Positions 8,544 to 19,100 of a stretch of 57,939 nt of DNA are shown one piece after another. A model generated the notes under the pieces. The model had not been told where the DNA came from, did not search any database, and was given only the letters and a program-made list of their open reading frames with translations. The translations under genes and the position numbers were made by a program. Source of the DNA: JBGQDM01 sp041495845 (GTDB lineage Bacteria; Acidobacteriota; Terriglobia; Terriglobales; Acidobacteriaceae); the NCBI GenBank assembly GCA_041495845.1, contig JBGQDM010000006.1, forward strand, positions 1 to 57,939, read 5' to 3'. Every line of letters begins with the position of its first letter. The first letter of the stretch is position 1.

Positions 8544-11500
8544 TTAGAAGCTGAGGCGCGCACTGAACTGCAACTGGCGCATATCGGCGATGCTGCGGGG
8601 TGTGCCAAATTGCAGAACCGGAACCGCCCCTTGAACACCGTCACCGTAATGCCGGGGCTCGGGTCCGACCAGGTCTCCTGCTCCGTAGATATTGTTCACG
8701 TCAATCACGTTCTTGCGGTTGAAGAGGTTGAATACTTCCAGGCTGAACGTGGCGCGGGCCTCTCTCTGGGACATCTTGAAGGGAATGGCGCGTTCCACGC
8801 GTACGTCCACATTCCGGAAATTACCGCCCCCGTAGGTATTCCGGCCCAAGAGGCCGACACGATCGGAGAATGGAAAACCATCGCCATTGGTATCGAAGCC
8901 AACCTGCACTGACTGGAAGCGCGGGCTCTGTACGACAGTGGTCACGCCGAGGTTCCAGGCCCGCAGCAACGCCTGATGGTACGGAGACTCGACCACTCCG
9001 GAGAGGACAAAGCGATGTGCGATGTGGTTGTCAGACACGGCCCGCTCCAGGTCTTTGCGCAGGTAGTTCTGCGGGCCGGTCGGATAGCCAATCGTGGTCT
9101 GGTTATCGATCGACTTGGACCAGGTGTAGTTGGCCATGAGCTGGAAATGGTTGCGGAACCGCCGGCTGAACGTCAGAAACCCGCCGTGGAAGATGGAGTA
9201 ACCCTCAGGGCTATCCAGAAAGGCAAACCCGAAATTGGGATCTGCCAGGGTGAGCGCTTGCTTGCCGTCCGGCAACGTGCCGGCAGGCTTGGCATTGGCG
9301 TCGCCAAAATAATGGATCTTCAGCGCGTGGATGAAGTTGTAACCGATGGACACCTGGATGTCCTTGCCGATGCTCCTCTCGACTTGCAGGCTGCCATTCT
9401 CGGAATAGGGATTAGGGAAATGCTTGGTGGTAAATCCGTGGGAGAACCCAATCAGTTGATCGGGCGCGGGGTACGTCCCGTCGGCCGTGAAGTTGGCGAA
9501 GGCCGTTGCCGCAGGGAACACGACCTGGTTGAGATCGGGATCGAAGTGCGGGAATTGAACCCCGACCGGCCCGAACTCAGCCAAACCCACCAGCGTTTTG
9601 GAGGGATCAACAAACGCAGGCACCAGCGGATTATTCATGTAGCCCGTGATCGGACCAAACGCGGTCGAGGTACCGATCAATTCGCTCCAGTTGAAGGGAC
9701 CGAAGTAGATGCCGAACCCCCCGCGCACCACGGTGTTGCCAGCCAACTGCCAGGCAAAGCCAACCCTCGGCTGAAAGTCCTTGTGGTCGGGGCTGTACCA
9801 GTTGCGCTCGTGGAACATCCGGGTTTCGTTGTCATAGCGCAGGCCAAACGTCAAACTCAAACGGGAATTGGGCCGCCACTGGTCTTGGAAGTAAACCCCG
9901 TAAATCTGACGGGTGAACTGGGCGGAAGAAGCGTCATCAAAAGCCTTGAGCATCGGCGGTGGCAGGAGGCTGGACTGAAAGTCGTTCCCTCGCGGTATCA
10001 ACTGAGTTCCCCACAAGGAACGGGGCATGCCAAAGTAGAGGACAACGGCGAACGGCTCTGGGGCGAAGAAACTGTCGGGGCTGAAAACAGCCACTCCGGG
10101 CGTGAACATGGCTGATTTGGTGGAATTCCAGATGTTGTGGAATTCGCCGCCGAACTTGAAAGTGTGTGACCCGTGAATGTACGCGAGATTCTCTCCCGCT
10201 TGCAGCCGGGTCTCCTGGTAGAAGGTGAAGCTGCCCACCGGGCCGCCCCCCTGCACGAGGTTGGGAATGGCGATAAAGGGTTCCCGCCCGGCGCCCACGG
10301 GATCCAGATGGAACGTCCGCCGGGCAAACTGGAACACCGTATCCGACGTCATATTGTTGGAAATGGTGTGAATCAGGTTTCCCGCCAACGACTGGTCGCG
10401 GATGGGGTTGCTCCGGTAGGAACTCGGGAGGCCGATTCCCGGCGGCGCGCCCGGAGTTCCTGCGTTCCGTTCATCGGAAAACAAGTAACGAGCGCTCAGT
10501 GTCGTAGTTCCGAACTGGTGGTCAATCTTGCCGATCAACTTGTCGTAATCGTTGATGATCAGGACCGAATTGAGATCTTCGGCCGACAGCCCAAAGGATT
10601 GTTTCGTGTGGTTGATCCCGCCAATGGCATCGCGAATGAAGCTGGTGTAACGCGGGGATTGCGCCCGGCGTTGCCCTTCGTAGCCGGTAAAGAAGAAAGT
10701 CTTGTTCTTGGCGATGGGACCACCCAACGTCAGACCAAATTGGTTCAGCCGGAGCGCGTCAGATCCCCCGACTGAGAGCGGATTCTGCGCGTCCAGTTGA
10801 TTGTTGCGGAAATATTCGTAAGCCCCGCCATGCAGAGTGTTGGATCCGGATTTGGTCACGGAGTTCACAATCCCGCCCAGCGTTCGGCCCACTTCGGACT
10901 CATAGGTGTTGCTCACCGCCCGAAACTCTTGCACCCAGTCCTGTGCAGGCGAACTGCGCTGCAACCCGGAGAGGCTGGTGGTGTAATCCACCCCATCGAG
11001 CGAGATGAACACGGAGTGGGTTTCGCGCACCCCGCCGAAGCTCAACTTTGGGGTTTGCTCCGTGAATGGAGCCTGGCTTCCTACCGAGGTGCTGTTCCCC
11101 AGTGTGACTTCCGGCGTCAGCATGACAAAATCAATGAAGTTCCGGCCCTTGATCGGCAGGTTCTCGATCTCGCGCTGGTCAATGACTTCGCTGACCTGGG
11201 CTTTGTAGGTGTCCACGCCTTCCACCCGGTCGGATACGGTGACTTCCGTCTTGGCTTCCACGGAAAGGGTGACGGTGGTAGATGCGCTCTGTCCTACGGT
11301 CAGCCGGAGGGCTTGGGTCACCGCGTTGAAGCCGGGAGATTCAACCGTTACCTTGTATTCCCCGGGAGGCACGTTCAAGATCTGGGCCAGCCCGTTTTCA
11401 TTGGTCTCCGCCTTGCGCAGAAATCCCGTGCCGGTGCTGGTAAGCGATACTTTCGCTTGCCGGACGATGGCTCCTGTCTGGTCCTGCACCAGGACTGAAA

Positions 11501-11600
11501 CACCCGCCAACGTCTGGGCTTGCGCCAGGCTTGCGGACATCCACAAGGCCGCGATAACAAGGGCGCAGTGAAAGCTTACCGAGGACCGTGATCTGATCAT
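8544..11600 (-). CDS. Oar-like TonB-dependent outer-membrane receptor
   Basis: 1,018 residues. I chose ATG 11600 (MIRSRSSVSFHCALVIAAL) because GGAG lies about eight bases upstream and it yields a signal peptide ending SLAQAQ; the open frame extends 11 codons further. A carboxypeptidase-regulatory-like (Cna-B type) domain follows (VSVLVQDQTGAIVRQAKV to GEYKVTVESPGFNA). Then comes a plug-like region (ENLPIKGRNFIDFVMLTPEV, FISLDGVDYTT, VTKSGSNTLHGGAYEYFRNN) and a large barrel (TGYEGQRRAQSPRY, LRYDNETRM, WQLAGNTVVRGGFGIYFGP) ending in LSF. These proteins are abundant in Acidobacteria and are thought to import glycans or large substrates with TonB. Ligand unknown; position beside GH38 and DUF4185-like genes suggests a carbohydrate. 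Confidence 0.9.
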   Translation of the reverse strand: MIRSRSSVSFHCALVIAALWMSASLAQAQTLAGVSVLVQDQTGAIVRQAKVSLTSTGTGFLRKAETNENGLAQILNVPPGEYKVTVESPGFNAVTQALRLTVGQSASTTVTLSVEAKTEVTVSDRVEGVDTYKAQVSEVIDQREIENLPIKGRNFIDFVMLTPEVTLGNSTSVGSQAPFTEQTPKLSFGGVRETHSVFISLDGVDYTTSLSGLQRSSPAQDWVQEFRAVSNTYESEVGRTLGGIVNSVTKSGSNTLHGGAYEYFRNNQLDAQNPLSVGGSDALRLNQFGLTLGGPIAKNKTFFFTGYEGQRRAQSPRYTSFIRDAIGGINHTKQSFGLSAEDLNSVLIINDYDKLIGKIDHQFGTTTLSARYLFSDERNAGTPGAPPGIGLPSSYRSNPIRDQSLAGNLIHTISNNMTSDTVFQFARRTFHLDPVGAGREPFIAIPNLVQGGGPVGSFTFYQETRLQAGENLAYIHGSHTFKFGGEFHNIWNSTKSAMFTPGVAVFSPDSFFAPEPFAVVLYFGMPRSLWGTQLIPRGNDFQSSLLPPPMLKAFDDASSAQFTRQIYGVYFQDQWRPNSRLSLTFGLRYDNETRMFHERNWYSPDHKDFQPRVGFAWQLAGNTVVRGGFGIYFGPFNWSELIGTSTAFGPITGYMNNPLVPAFVDPSKTLVGLAEFGPVGVQFPHFDPDLNQVVFPAATAFANFTADGTYPAPDQLIGFSHGFTTKHFPNPYSENGSLQVERSIGKDIQVSIGYNFIHALKIHYFGDANAKPAGTLPDGKQALTLADPNFGFAFLDSPEGYSIFHGGFLTFSRRFRNHFQLMANYTWSKSIDNQTTIGYPTGPQNYLRKDLERAVSDNHIAHRFVLSGVVESPYHQALLRAWNLGVTTVVQSPRFQSVQVGFDTNGDGFPFSDRVGLLGRNTYGGGNFRNVDVRVERAIPFKMSQREARATFSLEVFNLFNRKNVIDVNNIYGAGDLVGPEPRHYGDGVQGAVPVLQFGTPRSIADMRQLQFSARLSF

Positions 11601-12043
11601 GTTTGTCTCCGCTCCACCAGTTTTGGAAGTCACCTCGCGGGAGAGTTGTTGGATCGCTTGGGCCTAGGGGCGCGCTAACGGTGTCCGGTTTCTTGTTGCA
11701 AGAGTCCCCTGCGTCCTGATCCTCCCCCCGCGCGGGATGAGAAGTCTTGTATCGGAGTTCTGAACGCACGGATATGAGCGGCGTCACTTCGCCGCGTGAG
11801 GTATGTCACAAAAAGGGCGCTTTTAGGTGGCTGTCATTGCTCGAGCCGCTGCTGGCGAAAAGAGTGGGAAACGATGCCAGACCCCAAACTTGGACCCTGT
11901 TTCCCGGGCGCCAAGCCTCAAGTGACACGAAACTCCGTTGCTTGGACGAAATTGCCTCGCCTCCAATGTTGACGCGGAATCGGCCTTTCGGGCCCCCAGG
12001 GAGTGCTTCGTCATCTTGCGCGACGGCGAGTTAAACTGGGGTC
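11601..12043. other. divergent intergenic region
   Basis: These 443 bases separate the minus-strand Oar-like gene from the plus-strand DUF4185-like gene and must hold both promoters. I could not place convincing -35/-10 pairs. No copy of the TTTGTCSGACAAA palindrome found near 20 and 21 kb is present, so this receptor is not an obvious member of that regulon. Short open frames here have no family features. Confidence 0.5.
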
Positions 12044-13207
12044 ATGGACTCCATTCCTGGGATCAAGTCTGCCGTGCAATTCCTGTCAGCCGGCATTCGT
12101 TTTTGTGTGGTCGCTGCGGCGGTCGGGTTGTGCGCAGGGAGAGGGCTATCAGCAGCGCCGACGCCGGACAACCCGCCGTGCACTCCAGCGTTTCCCTTGA
12201 AGGCGCCGTGGTTAGGGGCCGATGCCGCCTATTCGATTCCGGTGCCGGATGGGCGTTCGGTGTGGATCTTCGGCGACACCCTTTACGGTGACCAAAGAGT
12301 GGTCAACGGCAAAGACCCGCGAATGGTGCGCAACAGCATTGGTGTTTCAAGCTGCGCCGGCGGAAAATGGGGCCTCGACTATGTGATTCGGCGTGATGGC
12401 CAGGGCACGATGCAGGATTTCTTCCAAGCACAACGCAAGAACACCTGGTACTGGGCGCTGGATGGGTTCGTCCACCAGGAAAGCCTCTGGGTCACGCTGC
12501 TGTGCATCCGAAAGGCGACGTCACCCAAGCCGGAGGCTCTCGATTTTGAAACCTGCGGCGCCGACCTGGCGAAAGTTTCTGGGTTGAAAAGCGATCCGCA
12601 GAAGTGGAAGGTCGAGTATTTTCCGCTGGTGAAGGATGGGGCAGCGGCCTACCCATCGGCCACCACTGTCGTGACCGGAGACTACGTGTATCTCTTTGCG
12701 TTGTACGAAAAGGGGAGCCGTCCCCTGTTGCTGACCCGGATTGCGCTGAGTGGGTTGGGCGATCCGGCAAAGAATCTGCAGTACTTCGCGAAGTCCGGCA
12801 CCTGGAAACCGGGATTCGTACCCGCAGATGCGATGGTCGTGATGAAACGGGGAGCGACGGAAATGACGGTGCGGTATCACCCTGACTTGCAAAAATGGCT
12901 CGCGGTATTTAAGTCCCCCGATTTGTCCTCGGATCAGGTGCTGGCGGGCACGGCGCCGCATCTTACCGGTCCCTGGAGTCAAGCGAAAGTCATCTATCAC
13001 ATTCCGGAGATGAAGCGGGGATCGGCCGGATACAACAAGAGCACGTTCTGCTATGCGGGCAAGGAACACCCGGAATTCCGCGAACCAGGATCAATTCTCT
13101 TTACATACGTGTGCAACACAATGGACGTCGCGAGCATTGCCACGAATTCAGCAATCTATTTTCCGAAGGTCGTGCGGATGCCACTCTCACAGATCGCGAA
13201 TCAGTGA
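12044..13207 (+). CDS. secreted DUF4185-like beta-propeller protein
   Basis: 387 residues from ATG 12044. A signal peptide is visible (FLSAGIRFCVVAAAVGLCAGRGLSAA). The mature part opens with LGADAAYSIPVPDGRSVWIFGDTLYGD, the first blade typical of DUF4185/five-bladed propeller proteins, which carry a conserved W-x-FGDT motif. Later segments such as HQESLWVTLLCIRKA, LFALYEKGSRPLLLTRI and YHPDLQKWLAVF look like further blades. Related folds occur in glycoside hydrolases and carbohydrate-binding proteins, so a role in glycan breakdown fits the neighbours, but no catalytic residues can be named. It stands alone on the plus strand between two minus-strand genes. Confidence 0.65.
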   Translation: MDSIPGIKSAVQFLSAGIRFCVVAAAVGLCAGRGLSAAPTPDNPPCTPAFPLKAPWLGADAAYSIPVPDGRSVWIFGDTLYGDQRVVNGKDPRMVRNSIGVSSCAGGKWGLDYVIRRDGQGTMQDFFQAQRKNTWYWALDGFVHQESLWVTLLCIRKATSPKPEALDFETCGADLAKVSGLKSDPQKWKVEYFPLVKDGAAAYPSATTVVTGDYVYLFALYEKGSRPLLLTRIALSGLGDPAKNLQYFAKSGTWKPGFVPADAMVVMKRGATEMTVRYHPDLQKWLAVFKSPDLSSDQVLAGTAPHLTGPWSQAKVIYHIPEMKRGSAGYNKSTFCYAGKEHPEFREPGSILFTYVCNTMDVASIATNSAIYFPKVVRMPLSQIANQ

Positions 13208-13256
13208 CATCTTGGGGAGCATTGATCTTGCGAATCATTAGATTCTGTGGACCAGA

Positions 13257-13274
13257 CCTCCGGGCGACCGGAGG
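13257..13274. terminator. hairpin between convergent genes
   Basis: Perfect 7-bp stem CCTCCGG/CCGGAGG around a GCGA loop, lying between the stops of the DUF4185-like gene (13207) and the GH38 gene (13277). There is no T-tract on either side, so a terminator role is only suggested by position. Confidence 0.35.
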
Positions 13275-13276
13275 CC

Positions 13277-16030
13277 CTACTGCCATTCCCACCAGCGATT
13301 CGAGCGCGACCTGACCGGGTGAGGTATGGTGAGGCGCAGCGTAACTGTCTGATTTGGGCCAAGCAGGACCTTGAGGGGTAGAGCTTGCGGCGCAACCTCT
13401 TCGTCTTCCGACAGATTCGTCTGCTCGGCTTGAGCAATCTTCAGCGGCGTGCTGACATTGAGTTCGGCCGGCCTACCGGCCACTTCCTGCAGGCGCAGCA
13501 TGTAGTGAGTGGGATCGCCGTCCGCCGATGGCCGGAATGCCTTCAGAACGACGTTGGCCGCATCCAGCATGAAGAATGAGTTGACCGGTTTGGCGGGGGC
13601 GACATGAGGAAGCAGGCGGGCGGCGATCATCGGTATGTTAAAGTCCGCACCGGCGCGGTAGGCCACAACGGGATCGGCGCCACCGCCCACTGAAGTGATC
13701 GCGAAGTCGAACCGCAAGGGTTCGTTTTCCATACCAAGCTCAAGGTTTTGGAAATTCACCATGCCGAGATCGCTGGTATCACCCTGGTCCTGCTTGCGCA
13801 TCGCGAGAGCCTGCACTGAGTTCAGAAATTTCTCTTTGCCACCCGACAGGCCGGGCAGGTAATTGAAAAACGATTGCCGTTCCGAGAGCACGATACTGAC
13901 CGGTTTGTTTTCCAGGCTTCCTTCCAGAATCAGAGAGGGTTGCGCAACAGCAGCGTCAGCACGCGCGCCGGGAAGCGAATCATCTGGAATGCGGTGAAAG
14001 CCGTCTCCATTGCCGACCCATACGGTAGCGGGCTTGTTGAAACCGAAGGCGAAGTTGAAGGTGTAGGATTCGCCGGGCTGAAGGCTGGCGACATAGGGCA
14101 TGCGGCCGCGATCGAGCAGATTCTCGAACTCCACTACTTTGCGCTGGGTGGGGAGCGTGATGCGAGTTTCCGGCCAGAAGGTTCCGGGACGACGGATCAC
14201 CAGGGTCTGAAACAATGGGCCGCCTTCGCGGCTGATCTGGACCTTGCCGATGGGGACGGTGAACGCGGCAAGCGCATTCCATCGTTGCAGCGCGTTGCAC
14301 TTGCCGGGAGACTTCTGGTCAAGCAATTCCTGACCCAGTTGTTTGTCGAACAAGCTGATGACAGCGCCGTCTTCAGGCCGGAGTCGCACGCGATAGAACT
14401 GATTCTCCAATTGCAGGGAAGATGCAGCTGGGGCAGGAGAGATCGCGCGGGTGTGGCTGATCTCCAGAGCATAAGTCCGGTAGCCCGTACCCGGAACTTC
14501 TTTGGCGAGGAATGCTATCTGTGTCGTCGAGATCTTCTGCGTAGGTTGGGTGGCGTTGGTCTGCAAGTCACGCACCACAGCACTTTCGTCGGCGGGGATG
14601 TCAACGGTTACGATGCTATCCCGCTGCCAACTGAGAGGGTTAAACACGACGAGATTGTCACCGGTGGTCGCGTCTTCGCGCTGAGCGAATAGCGTCGTCA
14701 TTCCGGTCGAGAGCAGTTGCTGAACGTCGGTGCGGGCGTCTTTCAGATACTGCACATACTCCTGATTCTGCTGATCCACTTCGGCGCGCGTCATCAGCTT
14801 AGGCCATCCCACCTGAGCTGAGCCGGAGTGCTCCTCGTACTTCAGGAGATTGAGACGTGCGGATTCAAAGTTGCCGGCGGGAAAACTCGTGCCCTCGCGG
14901 AACGTGAGCAAGCTCCAAAGCAGTTCCGCAACCGGAGTGTGGTCCTGGACCCAAAGCGCCGCGGCGCTGATGCGGGGAGAATTGCTTTTCACCTCAGACC
15001 ACAGACCGCTCCAGTCCCCCTTATAGACCGGGAAATCCTTGCCGTAAGCGGATTCAATATGATGGAAGAATTCGGCGGGAGTAGCGACAACCAGTCGCGG
15101 CTCCCGGCCGGTGGCGTTCCACGCGCGAACCGCGGGCAGCAGTGAGTCTTTTTCCCACGCGGGCGGGATGAAGTCGTGGAGATAGAGAACCATGGCAGCG
15201 TCATATTTGTACCCGGCGTCCGCATACTTCTGAAGCAGGTGATCAACTCCACTCTGCATGATTTCAAGGGAGGAGCGACCGTCCCACTCCTTGGGATAGA
15301 AATGCTCTTTGGTGTAGGGTTCTCGCGCCTCGGGATCGAGGAAATACTCCGAGAGGGCTTCGGTGTACCCCCCGAACCGACCCTGCGTTTGCCACATCAG
15401 CACGCGGGAACCGTCTTGACCTTCCCAATAGAAGGGAACGTGGCTGGGAGTGAGGGAGGTTCCGCCACCGATGAAGAGGTTGGAGCCATTAACAAAGTAA
15501 CGCACGCCACTACCGGCAAGGACTTGGGGAAGGCGCGTGGTGAAGCCGGGAACATCATCCATCATGGCGAAGTCGGTCTTGATGGCGAGTTGCCTGCTGA
15601 TGGCATGCATGTCGTAGGTTAGGCGATTCAGCGGTTCTGAGCCCATGAACTCGGTGTGCATGCTGCCGAAGACGGCGGATACCTGAATCTGACCCTTGTT
15701 GACGAGGTCGACCAAGTCTTTGATCTGCTGCGGATCGCTGGTGCGCGCGAGCCACTCCCGCAGCTGCCACACGCTCTCGATCGTCCAGCGGAAATCGGGA
15801 TCGGCCTTGCAGTCGGCGATCACCTGGTCGAGATGCGGTTTGAGGCGAGGCAAGACTTCTTCCGGCGGCGCGATGAAACCAAGGTCCCAGTGGCTGCTGG
15901 GAATGATGTAGATCGTCCGGATCGGCGTTACCGGCGCGGCGGACTTGGGAGCTACGGTTTGGGCAGGGAGTATGACTGCCATGAGCAGCAAAGTGGCGAG
16001 CAAAGGGAGAGAGCGAAGTGGGTCGCGCAT
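13277..16030 (-). CDS. secreted glycoside hydrolase family 38 (alpha-mannosidase-like)
   Basis: 917 residues. I chose ATG 16030 (MRDPLRSLPLLATLLLMAVILPAQ, a signal peptide) because longer starts run into the terminator hairpin of the upstream gene. The GH38 N-terminal domain starts IRTIYIIPSSHWDLGFIAP, where the HWD histidine and aspartate are metal ligands. FAMMDDVPGFTTRLPQVLAGSG carries the likely nucleophile aspartate. The middle domain follows, and the C-terminal sandwich has LENQFYRVRLRPEDGAVISLFDKQLG, typical of GH38 enzymes. Retaining hydrolysis of alpha-mannosides in the periplasm is the expected activity, though the specificity of such distant family members is not certain. It lies between the two Oar-like receptor genes on the same strand. 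Confidence 0.85.
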   Translation of the reverse strand: MRDPLRSLPLLATLLLMAVILPAQTVAPKSAAPVTPIRTIYIIPSSHWDLGFIAPPEEVLPRLKPHLDQVIADCKADPDFRWTIESVWQLREWLARTSDPQQIKDLVDLVNKGQIQVSAVFGSMHTEFMGSEPLNRLTYDMHAISRQLAIKTDFAMMDDVPGFTTRLPQVLAGSGVRYFVNGSNLFIGGGTSLTPSHVPFYWEGQDGSRVLMWQTQGRFGGYTEALSEYFLDPEAREPYTKEHFYPKEWDGRSSLEIMQSGVDHLLQKYADAGYKYDAAMVLYLHDFIPPAWEKDSLLPAVRAWNATGREPRLVVATPAEFFHHIESAYGKDFPVYKGDWSGLWSEVKSNSPRISAAALWVQDHTPVAELLWSLLTFREGTSFPAGNFESARLNLLKYEEHSGSAQVGWPKLMTRAEVDQQNQEYVQYLKDARTDVQQLLSTGMTTLFAQREDATTGDNLVVFNPLSWQRDSIVTVDIPADESAVVRDLQTNATQPTQKISTTQIAFLAKEVPGTGYRTYALEISHTRAISPAPAASSLQLENQFYRVRLRPEDGAVISLFDKQLGQELLDQKSPGKCNALQRWNALAAFTVPIGKVQISREGGPLFQTLVIRRPGTFWPETRITLPTQRKVVEFENLLDRGRMPYVASLQPGESYTFNFAFGFNKPATVWVGNGDGFHRIPDDSLPGARADAAVAQPSLILEGSLENKPVSIVLSERQSFFNYLPGLSGGKEKFLNSVQALAMRKQDQGDTSDLGMVNFQNLELGMENEPLRFDFAITSVGGGADPVVAYRAGADFNIPMIAARLLPHVAPAKPVNSFFMLDAANVVLKAFRPSADGDPTHYMLRLQEVAGRPAELNVSTPLKIAQAEQTNLSEDEEVAPQALPLKVLLGPNQTVTLRLTIPHPVRSRSNRWWEWQ

Positions 16031-16071
16031 GGGGAGCATCCACATTATCGAAGTCACTCTTTCAGAAAGCC

Positions 16072-16102
16072 AAAAAGCGGGACTTCCGGTTGGAAGCCCC
16101 GC
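16072..16102 (-). terminator. rho-independent terminator of the Oar-like gene
   Basis: On the minus strand, an 11-bp stem (GCGGGGCTTCC with GGAAGTCCCGC, one G-T pair) around a 4-base loop is followed by TTTTT. It lies 24 bases past the stop of the receptor gene at 16126. It separates that transcript from the GH38 gene and helps fix the GH38 start. Confidence 0.8.
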
Positions 16103-16125
16103 CAACAGCAAGCATCCGCAATTCT

Positions 16126-19100
16126 CTAGAAGATGAACTTCACGGCCAACTGGGCTTGGCGTGAGGTTCCAGTGCCGACACGGGTACCGATGGTGCTGGT
16201 GCTCTTGCCGAAGTTCAAATCGTTCAGCAGGCCAGACGGGCTGCTGAAGTTCGGATGATTGGCGAGGTTGAAAAGCTCGCCGCGAAGCTGCACGGCGAAG
16301 CGCTCGGTAATCTGCGTGGTTTTGGCCACCGAAATGTCGATTTGGGTGAAGCCGGGGCCACGTCCGGCGTTACGCGGCAGATCGCCGTGGGTGTTGGGTG
16401 CCAGATTGGTATCGAAGGCGGGGCGGTTGAACTGGCTGTTGGGCACACTGTACTGCGTGGACTTGATTGGTTGGCCAGGCACAAAGTTGGGACGGAGCTG
16501 GTCAATTCCGAAGAACGGCGCCGCCAGGGCAATGTTGACCGGTAGGCCACCACGCGCCTGCAGCAGCGTGCTGATTTGCCAGCCTTTAGTAAAGCCAGAG
16601 TTCGTGTGCGGGACGTCCCAGACCGCGCCCAGGGTGAAGTTGTGGCGAACGTCAATCTCGCCGTTAGAAAAGTCACCTTTGGGGTTGTGCGAGTCCTGGA
16701 AGGCACCCGTCAAGATGTTGATGGCATCGTCCCGTTCATGGGCCCAAGTGTAGTTAGCGTCCACGTTCAGGCCCTTGGCCATACGGCGGCGCAAGCTGGT
16801 CTGCAGTGCGTGATAGTTCGAGTCGAGGAAGTCGCCCAAGCGACGAATCTGGCCAAAATTCGGGCTGAGCTGATTGGGTCCGGGGAAGGGAGACAGGTTC
16901 AGCTCTTGTCCGGCATAAGCCGCGCCCGCCGGGAGCTTCACGCCGCGGTTGCCGACGTAAGAGATTTCCATCACCGTGTTGCGAACGATCTCATGCTGTA
17001 GACCAAAGCTCCAGTGCATGGCGTAGCTGTCGCGAATATTCCGGTCAAGGGCGTTTACGTTCGCGGGAAGAGCGGGAGTACAAGTTGGGAGGGGATTTGG
17101 CACGGGGAACGCGAGGTTCAGCGGTGGCGTGCAGGTCCGGGTCCCGAACAGCAGCTCGAAAATGTTCACGCTAAACCCCTGCTGGTAGTTGCCAGCCAGC
17201 GACAAGGCAGCGCCGGTGAGTTGCGGATTGAAGAAGGCCCCGAAGCCGCCGCGAATGACCGTTTTTCCGTTACCCCAAGGGTCCCACGAAAAGCCGACAC
17301 GAGGACCGAAGTTGTTGCGGTCCGGGTTGTAAAGGCCGGCGCCCTGGGGCAGTAGGGCTAAGGTCGCGACGTCGAAGTTGCCGATCTGATCTCCCTGGAG
17401 AACGGTGTTGTACTCGTACCGCACGCCAAAATTCACAGTAAGGCGCGGGGTCACCCGAAAATCGTCCTGAACAAAGAAGCCGTAATTCGTGTTCTGCAGG
17501 CCGACTTCAGTGTGCCCGAGGGTACTCAACGCGAAGCCCGCGTTGTTCAGAAGGTCGGAAGTTCCCGCGTAGCTCAGGAACGCCTGGGGATCGAGAGCAT
17601 CGCGCGTGGCCGCGCGGCGGATGTCGAATCCGGTACGAATGGAATGACGCCCTTTGACCCAGCTCAAAGTCTCGAGAAACTGCAGCGAGTGCTGCGGCCG
17701 GCGGCTGGAGAACAATGCGGGTCCCGGAGCGGCTCCGAAGGTGTTGGTCGCATCGCAGAAAAAGCATTGGAAGATCGGGAAGTCGCCGCCACCACCGAGC
17801 GAGTCGGTCTGCGGGCGATTGAAGGCCACGCCGAATTCGTTCAGCAGGTTCGCGCTGAAGGTGTGGTTCCATGTGCCTTTTAGGAGATGGTTGCGGCTGG
17901 TGGATGGGGAGGTCTGGTCCAGTGCGATGCCATACTGCGTGCTGGTGAACGAGTCCGCGATGTTGTAGCGGAAAGAGAAGGTGTCATGCGAGGAGGCGTT
18001 GTAGTCGATCTTGACAGAACCAGTGTCCTCGCGCAGCGTGTTACGCAGTTTGCCTTCGAAGATGGCAAGGTCGTTACGGACAACATCGGCCCCGCCCGGG
18101 CCCGCGCCTTTGAAAATCACCGGCCCGGGCGCGGTGGGCGGCGGAAGAGCGTTCACGACTGGTTGCATCGAGGCAACGGCGGTGGCGCGCTTGGCCTCCG
18201 TCAGAACGGCAATTGGTCCAGTAGGATTGTTCACGATCTGGCGCACGCCTTCGTAGTTCACGAAGAAGAACAGCTTCTGCTTCACCAGCGGACCGCTTAG
18301 GTTTCCGCCGAACTGGTTGAGGTGCAGTGGGGTACGGGTCGTGCCGAAGTAGTTCTTCGCGTCCATGGCGTCATTGCGGAAGAATTCAAACAAGTTTCCG
18401 TGCAGGGTGTTGCCGCCGGATTTCGTGATCACGTTGACGATGTCGCCGTAGGAGCGGCCGTACTCGGCCGAGTAGGTACCGGACAGGACCTTGAATTCCT
18501 CGATGCTGTCCACGCTGGCGCGGCTGATGCGTGACTCCTGGCGTCCGAGTTGGGTGCTGACCGCTTGCGAGTCAATGCGGGTCGCGTCCGCGCCATCCAG
18601 CAGGATGTTGACGCCGGCAATGCTGGTCTCAAAGCCTCCCAGACTGTTTTGTCCGAAACCGCCGGTGGTCACGGAGCCGGGCACCAGCGCGATGAGCGCG
18701 GTAAAGTCGCGGCCGTTCAGTGGGAGGTTGGAGACCTTGTTCGAGTCAATCGAAGCACCGGTCTCACTGGTTTGCGTATTCACCGTGGTTGTGTCCGCGG
18801 TGACGGTCATTTGCTCGGAGGCGGAGCCAACGTCCAACGCAACGTCGGCGCTGCGACGGTCGGTGGCGTAGAGCACGATGCCCGACACGACGCCGGTCTT
18901 GAAGCCGGAATGAGTGGCCTCGACGCGGTAGGGGCCGGCGGGCAGGCCCGGCACTTCGTACTCGCCGACGCTTCCTGTCTTGACCGCAGAGACGCGGCCG
19001 GTCTTGGAGTTGGTGACTTTCACGTCGGCTCCGGTGACCACCGCGCCGCTCTTGTCGCGCACTACACCAACGATGCTGCCGGTATCCAGTTGGGCGACGG

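Noticed and set aside
13208..13276. Possible rho-independent terminator with the CCTCCGG hairpin
   Set aside because: Kept only as a low-confidence hairpin because there is no T-tract on either strand.
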